From: Tieghemiomyces parasiticus
Taxonomy: Eukaryota > Kickxellomycota > Dimargaritomycetes > Dimargaritales > Dimargaritaceae
Assembly (NCBI GenBank): GCA_027575765.1
Contig: JANBPT010001009.1
Span: 1-16,568, forward strand
Direction: 5' to 3'
DNA: 16,568 bases
A program made the translations under genes and the position numbers. This document shows positions 7,801-16,568 of this stretch, one piece after another; positions within the stretch are counted from its first letter, which is position 1; the number at the start of each line of letters is the position of its first letter. A model generated the notes under the pieces. That model had not been told where the DNA came from. It was given only the letters and a program-made list of their open reading frames with translations, and did not search any database.

Positions 7801-9450
7801 TTCGATGGAGTCGATGACGGGCGGGCCCACCAAAAAGAAAATGAGTAGATTGAAGATGGCAAAGTAAAAGTTGCGCCGGATGACGGTCCGCTCGAGCGCC
7901 GAGTGGGAGGGAAAGTACTGCTGGCGAGAGATGGCAAACAGGATAAAGGGCAGGATGACGTTGGTCAGACTGACCAACATGGACGGCAGATTACGGCTAA
8001 TGATGTTCTGCAGCCACTGGTTCTGCACCAACAGGGGCTTCAGGAAGGGAAACACTTTGCTCAACTTGTCAACCTTGGCCAGGGTGAGAAAGGACCCCAT
8101 GGGGACTAACCAGATGATGATGAGGGTCCACACGCAGGCGTTGACCACCAGTGTGCGCACGAACTTCTGACGCTCGTCCATCAGAAAGTTGGACCAGAGC
8201 AGGTCGCGGGGCTCCGGACAGGCCCGGGTCTCCAGACTATGAATACGGCCCGACACGGCCAGCTGCACACACGCCTGGGCCGAGTTAAAGTTCTGGAAGG
8301 TAACCACGCCGTAGTGGGTGGTTTTGAACTGGGCCGGGACTCGGCCCACGCGGCGCAGCTGGCGGACCCGGCGCTCGGCCCTCGACAGTTTATACAGATA
8401 GGTGTCAATTTTGGGGTCCCATTCCAGCTCGGATATGCCCTTGGCGTAGATCTTGGGCTGGCAGGCGTCGAGGATGGGGCGGTAGAGCCGGGCCAGGGCG
8501 CGCCAAAAAAAGTGCGGGTCGTCGTGGATTAGGGCCTCCAGCTCGGTGCGGTTCTTTCGACCGCGTCGGGTGAGTTGGAGGTAGCGGCGCATGTCGGCGC
8601 AGGCCTGGTCGTGGTGTGGGGCCTTCTCGGCGTAGTCCACGGGCAGCGGATCGAGTAGGTTGGGACGACGACGTACCAGCCGGACAAAGCCCCGAGCCAG
8701 GTCCAGGTGGGCCTGCTCCAGGTCCTGCATGATGTTCTTGCGCTGGGTGACGCGGCGGTTGAGCTTGGAATAGTTGCGGATCATGGTGGCATTCTCAACT
8801 ACACCCAGGCCAAGGCCTTCAAATAGTGCCTTGAGAGCGCCCTCGGATCGCAGGCGGCGCGGTACCCGAGAGACTAGCACCGACCGTGGCACGATGGACC
8901 CGGACCTCACCTTGAGGGCCAGCGTGTCCCCCAGCATCTTGATGTAGTCGAGGGAGTTGCGGTGCAGTAGCATGAGGATTCCGAAAGAGAACAAGTACAG
9001 GGCGGTCAGGTGGATCCACAGGAACCGGCTATTATCGGGCAGGTGGCCGACCGAGAATTGGCTGACCTCGTTACCGCGCGCGTGTTCGTCGGATATGTAG
9101 TTCACCGGTAGTGTAGAAGCCAGAACTAGGAGGCATCCCAGGGCCATGACGGTAGCAGCCATGCGCAAGAAGCGTAGGTGCATGACCGCATCCAAGCCAA
9201 CGTGGGTGTAGTAGAACCGTTCATCCAATCGCCAGACAGCGGGGAGCCAGCTGTAGAGACCCGGCGGGATGGGTGGGGTGGGGTTCTTGACGAGGCGGCA
9301 ACGCGGAGTGAAGAGGTGCCGAAAGCGCGGCAGCTTGCGCATGAGCTCGAAGAGATGGATACAGGCGAAAATTATGACGCTGGCCACGCCGAACTGGGTG
9401 CCCACCCCAACCAGGTCCTTTTCGTAGTTGGCGTCGTCAATCGTCGCCAT
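4858..9450 (-). CDS. CSC1/OSCA/TMEM63-family calcium-permeable channel with long tail
   Basis: Predicted mechano- or osmosensitive cation channel of the plasma membrane or endomembranes. The 1530 residues come from one uninterrupted frame. A first TM lies at about 21-38, then GLDAVMHLRFLRM (85-97) and two TMs (about 95-118, 143-163). A cytosolic RRM-like domain (about 164-420) contains VLVSRVP (191-197) and HYGVVTFQNF (379-388). The 7-8 TM pore block runs from WSN (419-421) to about 735, including NQGDAFFVNYVI (569-580). The order matches the RSN1_TM, PHM7_cyt and RSN1_7TM Pfam domains. After 740 comes a Ser/Pro/Arg-rich, mostly disordered tail with an acidic run (DDDDDYED, 827-834), the fungal-type block HPRLIKP...LWLP (1022-1036) and an acidic end. 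ATG 9450 has CCGCC before it and G after it, and is the first ATG after an in-frame stop; the frame further upstream opens only with TTG. Family members are usually 700-1000 residues, so the tail is unusually long. Confidence 0.95.
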   Translation of the reverse strand: MATIDDANYEKDLVGVGTQFGVASVIIFACIHLFELMRKLPRFRHLFTPRCRLVKNPTPPIPPGLYSWLPAVWRLDERFYYTHVGLDAVMHLRFLRMAATVMALGCLLVLASTLPVNYISDEHARGNEVSQFSVGHLPDNSRFLWIHLTALYLFSFGILMLLHRNSLDYIKMLGDTLALKVRSGSIVPRSVLVSRVPRRLRSEGALKALFEGLGLGVVENATMIRNYSKLNRRVTQRKNIMQDLEQAHLDLARGFVRLVRRRPNLLDPLPVDYAEKAPHHDQACADMRRYLQLTRRGRKNRTELEALIHDDPHFFWRALARLYRPILDACQPKIYAKGISELEWDPKIDTYLYKLSRAERRVRQLRRVGRVPAQFKTTHYGVVTFQNFNSAQACVQLAVSGRIHSLETRACPEPRDLLWSNFLMDERQKFVRTLVVNACVWTLIIIWLVPMGSFLTLAKVDKLSKVFPFLKPLLVQNQWLQNIISRNLPSMLVSLTNVILPFILFAISRQQYFPSHSALERTVIRRNFYFAIFNLLIFFLVGPPVIDSIETWIQDPVSVIRRLVDGFVNQGDAFFVNYVIFTCCSHYLELAQIGVPLFSTLVADNRWLLSTPRKAQRYRSPWSFPYFYYLPTHLLIFVITVSFACLSPLIIPFALFYFVSAYMVYKHQFAYAYVKQYEANGRFWIDITNFCLFGVCFAVGVFILVMALKKAIAQAITTVPLFALSIYFAFYVRQHLFPRMRAVPLDRTDSPRPAVPAPPAGPADAMTALTSPRHLSPATATFLTRAERAPGSKGRRSTLSHPPAAPHEAPSSLSLVSEFSTNTSMADDDDDYEDQRGGSRPTSVRNGRLSAWLTALWQWWERARLTLFVSSVDYTADDPVMLQMYRGAQPRVIRSMSGYPCLQPSHTVSGRAATLRRHTLHRQEDPLHAREIGLMRAGMEETSLRLPNRSRSTSATTGPAGPGPASIPTSPGTPPFSPRGADLARPLSLVSLPESDLSANDASVSNLKRTQDLSSPLESYLHPRLIKPLTRRLWLPCNPLQRLYHNLERECVELDSALVTAALLATNPAAGRLRSTHKIGQHYDELSASRRSLLDHIPYLYRTYEVINRTAKDLTVNTQRIFGDRSAGSSPHVDKTDLDEPPPARPRPRLEEQDRTLWPFPFRARNRSSRSDFGHLFTAIRRSFSSPDRETPASPTRVEPHPDGSPSELPSTAIAFPHGVSQYDSPRDSVLSDHPRYVLRGLELPITPLAARTLDSVPHRTSQITLVPPRLASASSPSVVLDAPRTSLDDLESSSGPSGTRASRSTRDSSVTRRHSLGRLHLSSSSLDFSGPSADLAPSSTAGRISGSIWNALNPSAAAQHQPTEARPLIVPASEACTPPGRASLPPSTSDSAPIDPTSRAVRSVPAGGSTIIRDGRNSQPAPAIRHPLETLPEHDPLHAAVIDIGDGHHLYHAAETSEPREGAHDPFASFGYPRRPHGVSQTSGVTEDSELVSDDALSPCSDSDGSDTDSCPESSTRRQDLRGMYEEDW

Positions 9451-10660
9451 GGCGGGAGCGAGGGGCCAGGAATCAGCAAAAGGGATACTGAGGAATACAG
9501 GGCGAGGGAAGGAGGTGCACGCGGGGGTCCGCACGGGGTGGCCGAAGGAGAAGGGGACAAGACGATTAGAAAACCCGCGGCGCAAGAACTAATAAGGCCG
9601 GGTGCCGCCCTTGCGGTTAGAAAGAGCGGGGTTGGAATAGGGAGACGGCCTCGTCGGAGTCGGTGCGTAAGGGTGGTGAATATTGGGAAAGTGGGCAGAG
9701 TGAATACTGGTGAAAGGATTACAGGCACCTCACCCGCACTGGTGGACAGTGGCGGGAACGATGGTTCACACGCACTGGGAGGCGAGTTCGACCTAAAGCG
9801 GAGTGTTGGTGACTGGGGCCGCCGAAAGGCTGAACGCTGGTTGGTACAGACGGGCGGAGTCAGCTGTCGTTCGGTCCGGAGGCGATGGGCCAGCAGGGTT
9901 TAACAAACTGGGAGTGGGATAGAAGGCAAAGCAAGCAGGCCGCCCTCTGTGTCCAAGGGGAGGTGTTTACGGTGGTTATGTACGCACGTCCAAAACGAGA
10001 AACGCGGTGGATGGGTGAAAGGTGGCACTTTGCGCAGGATGGTCGGGTGTCCAGAAAAAAGTTGTGCAGAGATCAGCCCAGCGGAAGCGGAGGCCAAAAT
10101 GCGGCGGAGGTTGACACGGGGGCTGAGAGCCACTGGGCGCCAACTAAACGGCGGATGCGAAGTAGGGACGGTCTAGCAGCCCTTGACCGTTGGGTCAGAG
10201 GGGAATTTGGGACGAAGGCAAAAGCTGGCGGTTTGCAGGAAACCGGGTAGTCTAGTGAGTAGCGAGAGACAAATGCGGACCGGAAGGCATGTGGAGGCGA
10301 TGTGAGTGAGATAATGGTCGGATTTGGTTTTAGTCGTAAATGGGAATGGCAACGGAAAGCGGGACCAGCGGAAATAAAAGAGCCGAGGAGCTATGGTTAA
10401 TGTCGATAGGATAGGAGTCTGGCAGGGAATGAACTAAAAGTAGAGAAAACAAGTGCAAGCCGTTCAGACCAAAGTGAAGGCATGTGGCCGGGGTCTGCTG
10501 TATGCGTTGGAGTGCTTGTGAGGAACAAGCGCAGAGAAGAGTGGGATGGCCTGGAAGGAGGGCGAGGGGCTAAAAGGGGCGATTCAAGACTGCGCAGATA
10601 GTAGGTCAAGAGCAAAAGCTAGAGGGGATGGTGCAACTGGAGCTGAAAGCGTGGAGAGGT
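9451..10660. other. Upstream region of the channel gene, pyrimidine-rich on its sense strand
   Basis: This stretch is strongly purine-rich on the + strand, most of all from about 9900 to 10660, so CT-rich in the sense of the channel gene. That is common in fungal leaders and promoters. No clear TATA box was found. Open frames on either strand here have no recognisable content and the + strand one at 9178-9903 is mostly antisense to the channel's N-terminus. Confidence 0.5.
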
Positions 10661-10755
10661 GGCCAAAGCCCTACGAGCCACGACGACAGCGCGGAGGCTG
10701 GACATAAATGGTGCGTAAAATTTGGCAGAAGTGACGACAATCGCCGCACAAAGGT

Positions 10756-10851
10756 CTAGCGGATGACGCCAGTCTGTATGTAGCGGTACTCGTCGCGCAC
10801 GGCGTAGGCGGCGCCTTTGGAAGTCTTGTACAACGAAAGCCGCACGCTGTG
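10756..10851 (-). other. Possible terminal exon of an unrecognised small gene
   Basis: On the minus strand an open stretch of 31 codons ends at TAG (10758-10756) and finishes AAYAVRDEYRYIQTGVIR. Third positions are mostly C or G as in the real genes here, and the composition looks like a folded protein end. Just upstream are possible splice acceptors, TAG ending at 10852 or ACAG ending at 10847. I could not find a convincing upstream exon with a matching donor and phase, and I do not recognise the family. It may be chance or a relic of a gene. Confidence 0.25.
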
Positions 10852-12314
10852 CTACCCTGACCACCGATGGAGATCCAGAGAAGCTGACCAGGTCGTGTTG
10901 CAAGACATGTAGCGTGGTAAGCGCTATGGACAATCGAAAGGGGACGGGACAGACACATCCTGCTCGAGACACTCCACGGGATCTTATACACATCGTTGAC
11001 GCGTGGCGCCGAGCGGTGAATTGGGGGGCCCCTGGCGAAGGGGCCTTTGTGGACCCCGACCGATAAGCGAATGTACCACCAGCGTACGATTAATTGACAG
11101 GCCGGCCCCTCCAAGGTAACTCCCCGCCAACAACCACCGCCTTTCGAACCGTCAATGGGGTAGTTTACACGGAGCCAGAGGCTGTTAAGCGGCGATGGGG
11201 TCAAAGGCTGGCCTGTCGCTGGCTATTTTAGGCCATTGCCGCTGTGAAGGGCCCATCAGGCCATTAGTTTCGATCTCCGCCCTGGATGTACCATTCGACC
11301 GAAAAGAACGCCACCAGCCAATGAGGCGCTCGGCAGTTGCCAAGGCAGTGCGGCTGGGCCGCCCAGGCTCCGGTCGATTCGCCCCACAGGCTACACTGCA
11401 GATCTTCCTTACTTAAGCTGGTATTGAATGGGACTTCGGTGTGCCCCACGTCTACAGTAGAGTACATAAATTAAAAGTAAGCCGAATTTCCGCGGCCTGG
11501 CTTGACTCGGATGCCGAATCTATTGGTTTGGCAGGGCGTGCCGGCGGGCTACATGCTACGTATCTTCTAGTTAGCTGCACCACCTGCTGATTAGCACGGT
11601 GGTAGATAGGCGAGGCTGCCTTGGGTTTTGAGGATGGAATTCAATAGTCGATGCTCTTGCGCTAATCCATTCGTAAGGGGTAGATTGGTTGCCAAGGCAG
11701 CAAGTCACGCCATTATTAGCTGCTACCCACAGCGCCTTGTCCCCCAGGCAAAGTATGATTGTGTCATCGTGCAGAAGTGTGTTTCTTTGTACGCTATCTA
11801 ATATGTACCCCCAAGAAAATCGTATACAACGTACATGACGGGGGTTTAAAGCAGTGCCAGGGGGGAGTGTTGGGTGGCGTGAAGAGGTTAATCTTCCAGA
11901 TCACTACTCCTCGCTCGGACTGAATGACGGCCTAATTCGTGCATCGTCCCCCCCTCCATGATCTCACCGCGTACATTATCCACGTTTCCCCCCTCTCGCT
12001 CTGACCGGAGTCGGCAACACCATGGGCGTGTGGCATTCTAAACCGTTTGGCACAAGCCATCGGAGCCACTCTGGGCAGGCGTCTTCTGGGTAACGCATCG
12101 ACTGAGGGCACCATTGGCCCTCCGTCGTGGCAATCCTGCGTGAGTAACCCAACCAACATCAGACTTGCCATCCTTAAAGAACCTTTCATTTGTCTCTGGT
12201 CAGGCTTCATCAGATCCTGGCTAGTACGGAGCCTTCTCAAGGCACGCAAGTTGTCTAGCAAACAACCTGGTCCGCCAATCCCTGTCTAACAACAGCCGAT
12301 CGTCCATTGTATGG

Positions 12315-12320
12315 TTTATT
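12315..12320 (-). promoter_or_regulatory. Possible poly(A) signal of the GS-like gene
   Basis: AATAAA reads on the minus strand about 170 nt past the stop codon of the glutamine synthetase-like gene. Distance is acceptable for a fungal 3' UTR. Confidence 0.4.
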
Positions 12321-12489
12321 CGGTTTCGGCTTCAGTATGAAAAAACAGGGCCCTACTTCGCTACACCACTAGTAGTCAAGTGAAGTCGGTTAGAGGCATC
12401 CAGGGACTACCTCATGAAGTGAGCGCCGCTTGCATGGTGACATGCCCACGAGACAGGGTCTGAGTGGCCATACCAGCCCGTTTAGCACT

Positions 12490-14224
12490 TTAAACCAGCT
12501 CCAGGTAACGCTGGTACTCCCAGTCGGTAACGGTGCGCGCGTACAGATTCCACTCATGGAGACGGGTCTGAATGAAGTAGTCCACAAACTCATCGCCAAG
12601 GACCTGGCGGGCAATGGAGTTGGGTGCGCGTAGGTCACGTACGGCGTCTAGTAGGTTGCTGCTCAACGGAGTCCCGTTGGGCGAGCCCGGGTTGTATCTG
12701 CCGGTGACGTTGGGAAGGGTTGCTTTACCATCGCTATCTTTGGGGTAGTCCACGGCAACCGACGTGGGGATGGAGTCAGACGACGAGCCAGCCTCTCCCA
12801 GGGCCGGGATGGGAATGCGGCTTAGATTATGCTTGATCCCCCATAGGCCGCACGCAAAACTCGCGGCGACTGAAAGGTAGGGGTTGGCGTCGGCTCCGGG
12901 CACGCGCAACTCGACGTGGGCCGATTGGCCTAGCCTTTTAAGCTCCTCGGCCGATAGTAACTCGACGTTGGCAGGGATCTCAGGTATGATGACACGCAAA
13001 GCCGAAGTGCGCTTCCGGTACGACCAGTCAACGTACACCGGGGCCCAGTTGTTCTCCACCAGTCGCTTGTAGCTGTTGACGGTCGGGGCTAGGAACGCCA
13101 GGATGCTAGGCAAACCGACTAAAATGCCCGTGACGAACGACGCAAAGGTATCGCTCATACCGGGCATACGATAAGGATCGGCCTCGGTGGCTCGGGCCGC
13201 TGGGTCAAAGAAAAGGTTCTCACCCGTCGAGCGCGATTTGACAGACATATGGAGGTGACCGGAGCAGCCCGGGCGCCCGTTGAACGGTTTAGCCATGAAG
13301 GACGGAATAATACCGTGCTTGATACCGACCTGCTTGCTGATCATCTTAAATATGGTGGCCTGGTCAACCAGTTTTGTAGCGTGGGCGTGCTCCAGTGCGA
13401 TCTCGTAGACTCCCGGGCCTGGGGGAAGAGCGTGGGGGTGGCGTACATGTAACGCCAGTGAGGGTCAGGCGTGGCTCTCATTAGTGACGGCCACACGTGA
13501 AGAGGGTGCGTGGTAAATTAGGATGGAGGCTACCCTTCGCGCTATACATTACCAACTTACCCAATTCCGTATGAAAGGTCTCTAGGGAGATACCCATCTG
13601 GCCGCAGGTACTCATAATATCATCCACATAGGCTTTGTTCTCAAACGGACGCAAGGAAGAGGCGAAGCAGTTACCCGAGGTAATGGGTACGAGGGATTTA
13701 GGATCCATGGGGCCCTCTGGCCGAAGGTAGTTGACAAATTCATACTCCAAGCCCACCATCGGATCCATATCCAGATCTGCATACGTCTGGAACACGCGCT
13801 TCGCCGCGTGGCGAGGGCACGTGGTCGCTGGGGCTCCTTTCACATCCACTAGGTTAAGCAAACAGAAAGGTGCACCATCTTCGAGCGGGAGGCGCACCAG
13901 GGTCTCGGTTGCAGCACTGGCTACCAGATCAATATAGCCCTCCTGGGAGCGATTGATGGTAGAGAATAGCCCGTCCTGGATGTCCAGGTCGTAAAAACCA
14001 CTACACATGCCGATACCGGACTTGACGCGGCTTACGAGGACGTTCTTGATGCGGATCTGACCATCAACGTCCACCAAACCTACGGTGATACGCTTGTCGT
14101 CCTTGAGTTCTTCAATGAGCTCTTCAACGGTCAGGCGGCAACGGCCGGCCAAGTCGCACGTAGGCTTAGTGGGGTTTTCCAGCTTACCATGCGGAGTGGA
14201 AGACTTGTGGGTGTCATTCAGCAT
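12490..14224 (-). CDS. Class-I-type glutamine synthetase-like protein, two exons
   Basis: Predicted ATP-dependent glutamate-amine ligase of the GSI fold, the group that includes bacterial GlnA and PuuA, the C-terminal half of fungal FluG, and vertebrate lengsin. Exons 14224-13561 and 13418-12490 give 530 residues. Residues about 31-125 form the N-terminal beta-grasp domain, the rest the catalytic barrel. Metal ligands expected from GlnA are visible: E160 and E162 (GLEYEF), E220 (HTELG), E227 (GVYEIALEH), H276 (SGHLHMS) and E391 (HVELRVPGADANPYL, 389-403). NSYKRL (336-341) and the Arg-rich strand YRKRTSALRV (355-364) are also intact. It therefore looks catalytically competent, unlike lengsin. 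No amidohydrolase domain precedes it, so it is not a full FluG. The true amine acceptor (ammonia, polyamine or other) cannot be told from sequence. ATG 14224 has A at -3 and an in-frame TAA 18 nt upstream. Confidence 0.93.
13419..13560 (-). other. GS-like gene intron (142 nt, phase 1)
   Basis: Minus-strand donor GTAAGT at 13560 and acceptor CCCCCAG ending at 13419. It splits the codon of Gly222; joining restores HTELGPGVYEIALEH, the stretch holding two metal-binding glutamates. Confidence 0.92.
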
Positions 14225-16568
14225 GGTGACTAGGTTTTAGCAGTGAAGTGTTGAAGTTAGGGTAATGAGAGGAAAAACATAAAAAAAAAGTCAAAGAAAA
14301 GGAGAGGCGATGCGACGACAGCGCATGGTGGTGGCAGGTAGCGGTCTATTATACTTGAAGGACAGCACTGAAGGAGACCGTCCGGGTTCGCCGCCGTTCT
14401 GCCTTGCCCAAGGTTGTTAGCAGGGAGCTTCCCATCGTCTAACACGAGTTAAAATTGGCCCACCAATCTATGAACGAGTCACACTGGCGAGTTGCCTGCA
14501 AGCATGCAAAGTACACGGGACTGGATGACGATGCAGTACCACATATTTTTAAACAGTCAGTATGACCCCCTCACCTTCATAAGCAGTATACGGCAGGACA
14601 GTATCCGTAGAGCAATAGGGACCACGCTCATCGATGCAGCCCATTGAGACCCACTACAGACGAACAGTCAGAGTCAGGGGCGGAATGGGATGGTGCCAGC
14701 GTGGACAATTGAGTGACCAGTTCGATAGTGCCTCGGCCGGGAGACCTTATCTATACCGTTAAGTCCTAATGCTGCGCAGTACAAAATGTCCGCTGCCGTT
14801 CAGGCCTGCACGATAATTCCTTACCCGATCTGTAGCTAAGAAAAATATGCACTTGGGGCCAACTCGACGAAGGTAATATTGAATGCCAGCCTACTTTTAA
14901 ATTTCAGATCGGTGGGGCCCTACGGCTGGCGACGACCTCATACTAAGAGGTAGAGTGAACAACCCTTTCACGGTAAAAATTGCGGCACCGACTATTCCCA
15001 AGTGGTCACCCACCTTAGTACTAAATCGGCTGAACGATGCTTAACTACGCAGATCTAACGGGATACGGTGCTTACAACGTCAAATGGCCGCAACTGACAA
15101 GTTTACCAGAGAAAAATTATTCATGTTGCACAAAAATTAAATAACGCACACTGATTGGTCAGTACCTTTCGCTTTCCACAGTTATCATTGACACCTTAGC
15201 TTACCGCATGAGTATGGCAGTTCAAGAGGAGGTGCATGGGACGATTTAGCAAGTTGGGCGGCTGGTTGCAGGGTGGCAGGCCAGCGTTGGAGATACTTTT
15301 GATGATTTAGGCGTGCATTAGCATTAGTGTGGTGTTTGAGTACGACAATTATTGTATGCTTAATTGGGAGAGCCTAATCACAAGTCATTCCACGACAATC
15401 CTGGTAGCCTCATAACTTGTAAAAGTTTTCGTTCATTTAATCTCATCTGCTTCTTCCAATTGGGAAATTATTTTAGACCCAGCCATGGCTATGTGTCTTT
15501 GGATAGATTTGGGGAGCTTACATGGCCCCTCTGTGTGCAAAACACAGTTCGGACTCGTACAGAAGTTCTACCAACATCTGCTAACGAGTCTGCACCATGC
15601 CAATAATGGATATCACGTCACCAGTGTGTAGTATTTGCGGCGTGTGTCCCGTGAAGTTGCGTTTCAATGTTGGCAAATTTTGCGTGTGACGAGCCGAGCC
15701 GTTTGCGTGTACGTTTGCATTGATGAACATATGGCGAAGTGAGAATGTTAGCAAAATGGCCAAAGGTCGAGCCTATTAGTACGTGGTCTCACCGCAGGCA
15801 GTAGTTGTTCATTACATTTTTTGGATGGGGGCTTCTCTGCCCAGCCATCAAGGGCATTGACCTAGGTTGGTATGGCAAGTAGTGTCTACCTGGCACTGTC
15901 GGTGCAGCTCGAGGACTTGGCGTCCGCGACATCAGCAGCTACAGGCGCAACGTAGGATCCACCAGTTCGAGCGCAAAATGCGACGACGCATACTGGCTGG
16001 CCACGGCCCGTGCAAACAACACGTCACCCAAGACGCACAGTTGGCGAGTGGGTAGCCCAAAATTCTAATCTCAGCAGGCGCAAAAAAATATATCTACTGC
16101 TATGCGAACACCTCTGCAACATATAGTAGATACCAATTTCTGGCCAAGTCTGCCAATCAGCCCCACGGGCCAGGCGAGCCTACGCCACCCTTTGGTAGTG
16201 AGTATTCGCTGTCGGATATCAGGGCACCGTCAGCGTCGACAGACTGTGGTCGGGTCAGACTGGGTTAACGATGGGCGCTTGGGAGCAGTCCTCCGTAAGT
16301 CTAGGGTAATGGATGGCTGAACATTAAAGCGCAGCACAAGTCCGGGGCCTGGGTCCAGCGCTACTAGGCTTGTCCTGGAGCGAAGGGCGGGGTGCTAGCG
16401 GTTATCATGAAGCGTCAGTTACTGCCACGCCCTACAGATTAGTGAGCTGCCTCGTTGTCTTCCTTTGAGCCCTTCGGCGCCAGTCTTATAGTGTCCCCAC
16501 CTTCCTGCTCTCTGCGATCTGTACGACTAGTCTTTCCATCATCAGCCATACCCAGTTTTTCTTTCGGA
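14225..16568. other. Upstream region of the GS-like gene and gene-free right end
   Basis: This 2.3 kb is less GC-rich than the genes. The first part should be the GS-like promoter; a GATAAG motif on the minus strand near 14750 could be a nitrogen GATA-factor site but is too short to trust. Open frames of 60-80 codons (for example 15364-15606, 15867-16055 and 16102-16320 on +) show no family features or codon bias. The last 70 bases are pyrimidine-rich and could lead into a gene beyond the edge. Confidence 0.5.
14348..14353 (-). promoter_or_regulatory. TATA-like element before the GS-like gene
   Basis: TATAAT (in AGTATAATAG) reads on the minus strand about 125 bp upstream of the ATG. Between it and the ATG is a long T/C-rich tract (about 14300-14270 on the minus strand) typical of fungal leaders. 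Weak motif evidence. Confidence 0.25.

Larger units (their letters stand above)
10661..12489. other. Gene-poor spacer between the channel and GS-like genes
   Basis: Apart from the coding-like frame at 10756-10851 nothing here is recognisable. The largest open frame (minus strand, 10671-11204) starts only with TTG, is rich in Arg, Cys and Ser and resembles no family. A 13-bp direct repeat (GTTGCCAAGGCAG) occurs at 11336-11348 and 11688-11700. The right end should hold the 3' UTR of the GS-like gene. Confidence 0.45.

Noticed and set aside
9451..9585. 45-codon in-frame extension upstream of the channel ATG
   Set aside because: It opens only with TTG just after a stop codon, while ATG 9450 has a very good start context and gives a normal family N-terminus.
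9178..9903. 241-codon open frame on the + strand
   Set aside because: It is mainly antisense to the N-terminal coding part and leader of the channel gene, is Gly/Arg-rich and shows no domain.
11130..11160. GGTTCGAAAGG on the minus strand, like a tRNA T-loop (B box)
   Set aside because: The CC that should close the T-stem is absent and no A box or acceptor pairing could be found upstream.
10671..11204. 177-codon open frame on the minus strand
   Set aside because: It begins at TTG rather than ATG, overlaps other frames, and has no motif or membrane pattern. The more coding-like signal in this place is in another frame (10756-10851).
11336..11700. 13-bp direct repeat GTTGCCAAGGCAG, with an inverted 9-bp copy at 11616-11624
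   Set aside because: The copies are short, isolated, and not next to any element-like ORF or target-site duplication; chance cannot be excluded.
12047..12289. 80-codon + strand frame with a hydrophobic stretch
   Set aside because: No homologue recognised, no codon bias, and a minus-strand frame of similar length covers the same place.

Overview
The window looks like nuclear DNA of a fungus, most likely outside the well-studied ascomycete and basidiomycete groups. Three things point this way. It carries a fungal-type proteasome assembly factor (Ump1) and a fungal-style CSC1/RSN1 calcium channel with a tail. It has GT-AG introns of 137-242 nt. Third codon positions are strongly G/C. The lineage is inference: a DHRS12-like dehydrogenase and long spacers would suit an early-diverging fungus, but nothing seen here proves it.

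Layout from left to right. 3-206 (+) is the 3' end of a Thr/Pro-rich protein gene. UMP1 is at 1293-1923 (-), with its start codon alone on the first coding exon. A divergent promoter region (1924-2795) separates UMP1 from a four-exon SDR gene of the DHRS12 type at 2796-4438 (+). A 0.4 kb convergent spacer leads to a single-exon 1530-codon CSC1/OSCA/TMEM63-family channel at 4858-9450 (-). A 3.0 kb stretch without a recognisable gene follows (9451-12489); it holds the channel's promoter side and one short coding-like frame at 10756-10851 (-). A two-exon class-I-type glutamine synthetase-like gene occupies 12490-14224 (-). The last 2.3 kb contains its upstream region and no gene I can support.

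The genes do not form a pathway. Proteasome assembly, an oxidoreductase, a mechano/osmosensitive channel and a nitrogen-metabolism enzyme homologue are simply neighbours, as is usual in fungal chromosomes. I found no mobile element, CRISPR array, rRNA, tRNA or defence-type system. The points most worth a second look are gene structure (the start-codon-only exon of UMP1; the symmetric 51-nt exon of the SDR gene that carries the nucleotide-binding loop), the 790-residue tail of the channel, and the orphan coding-like frame.
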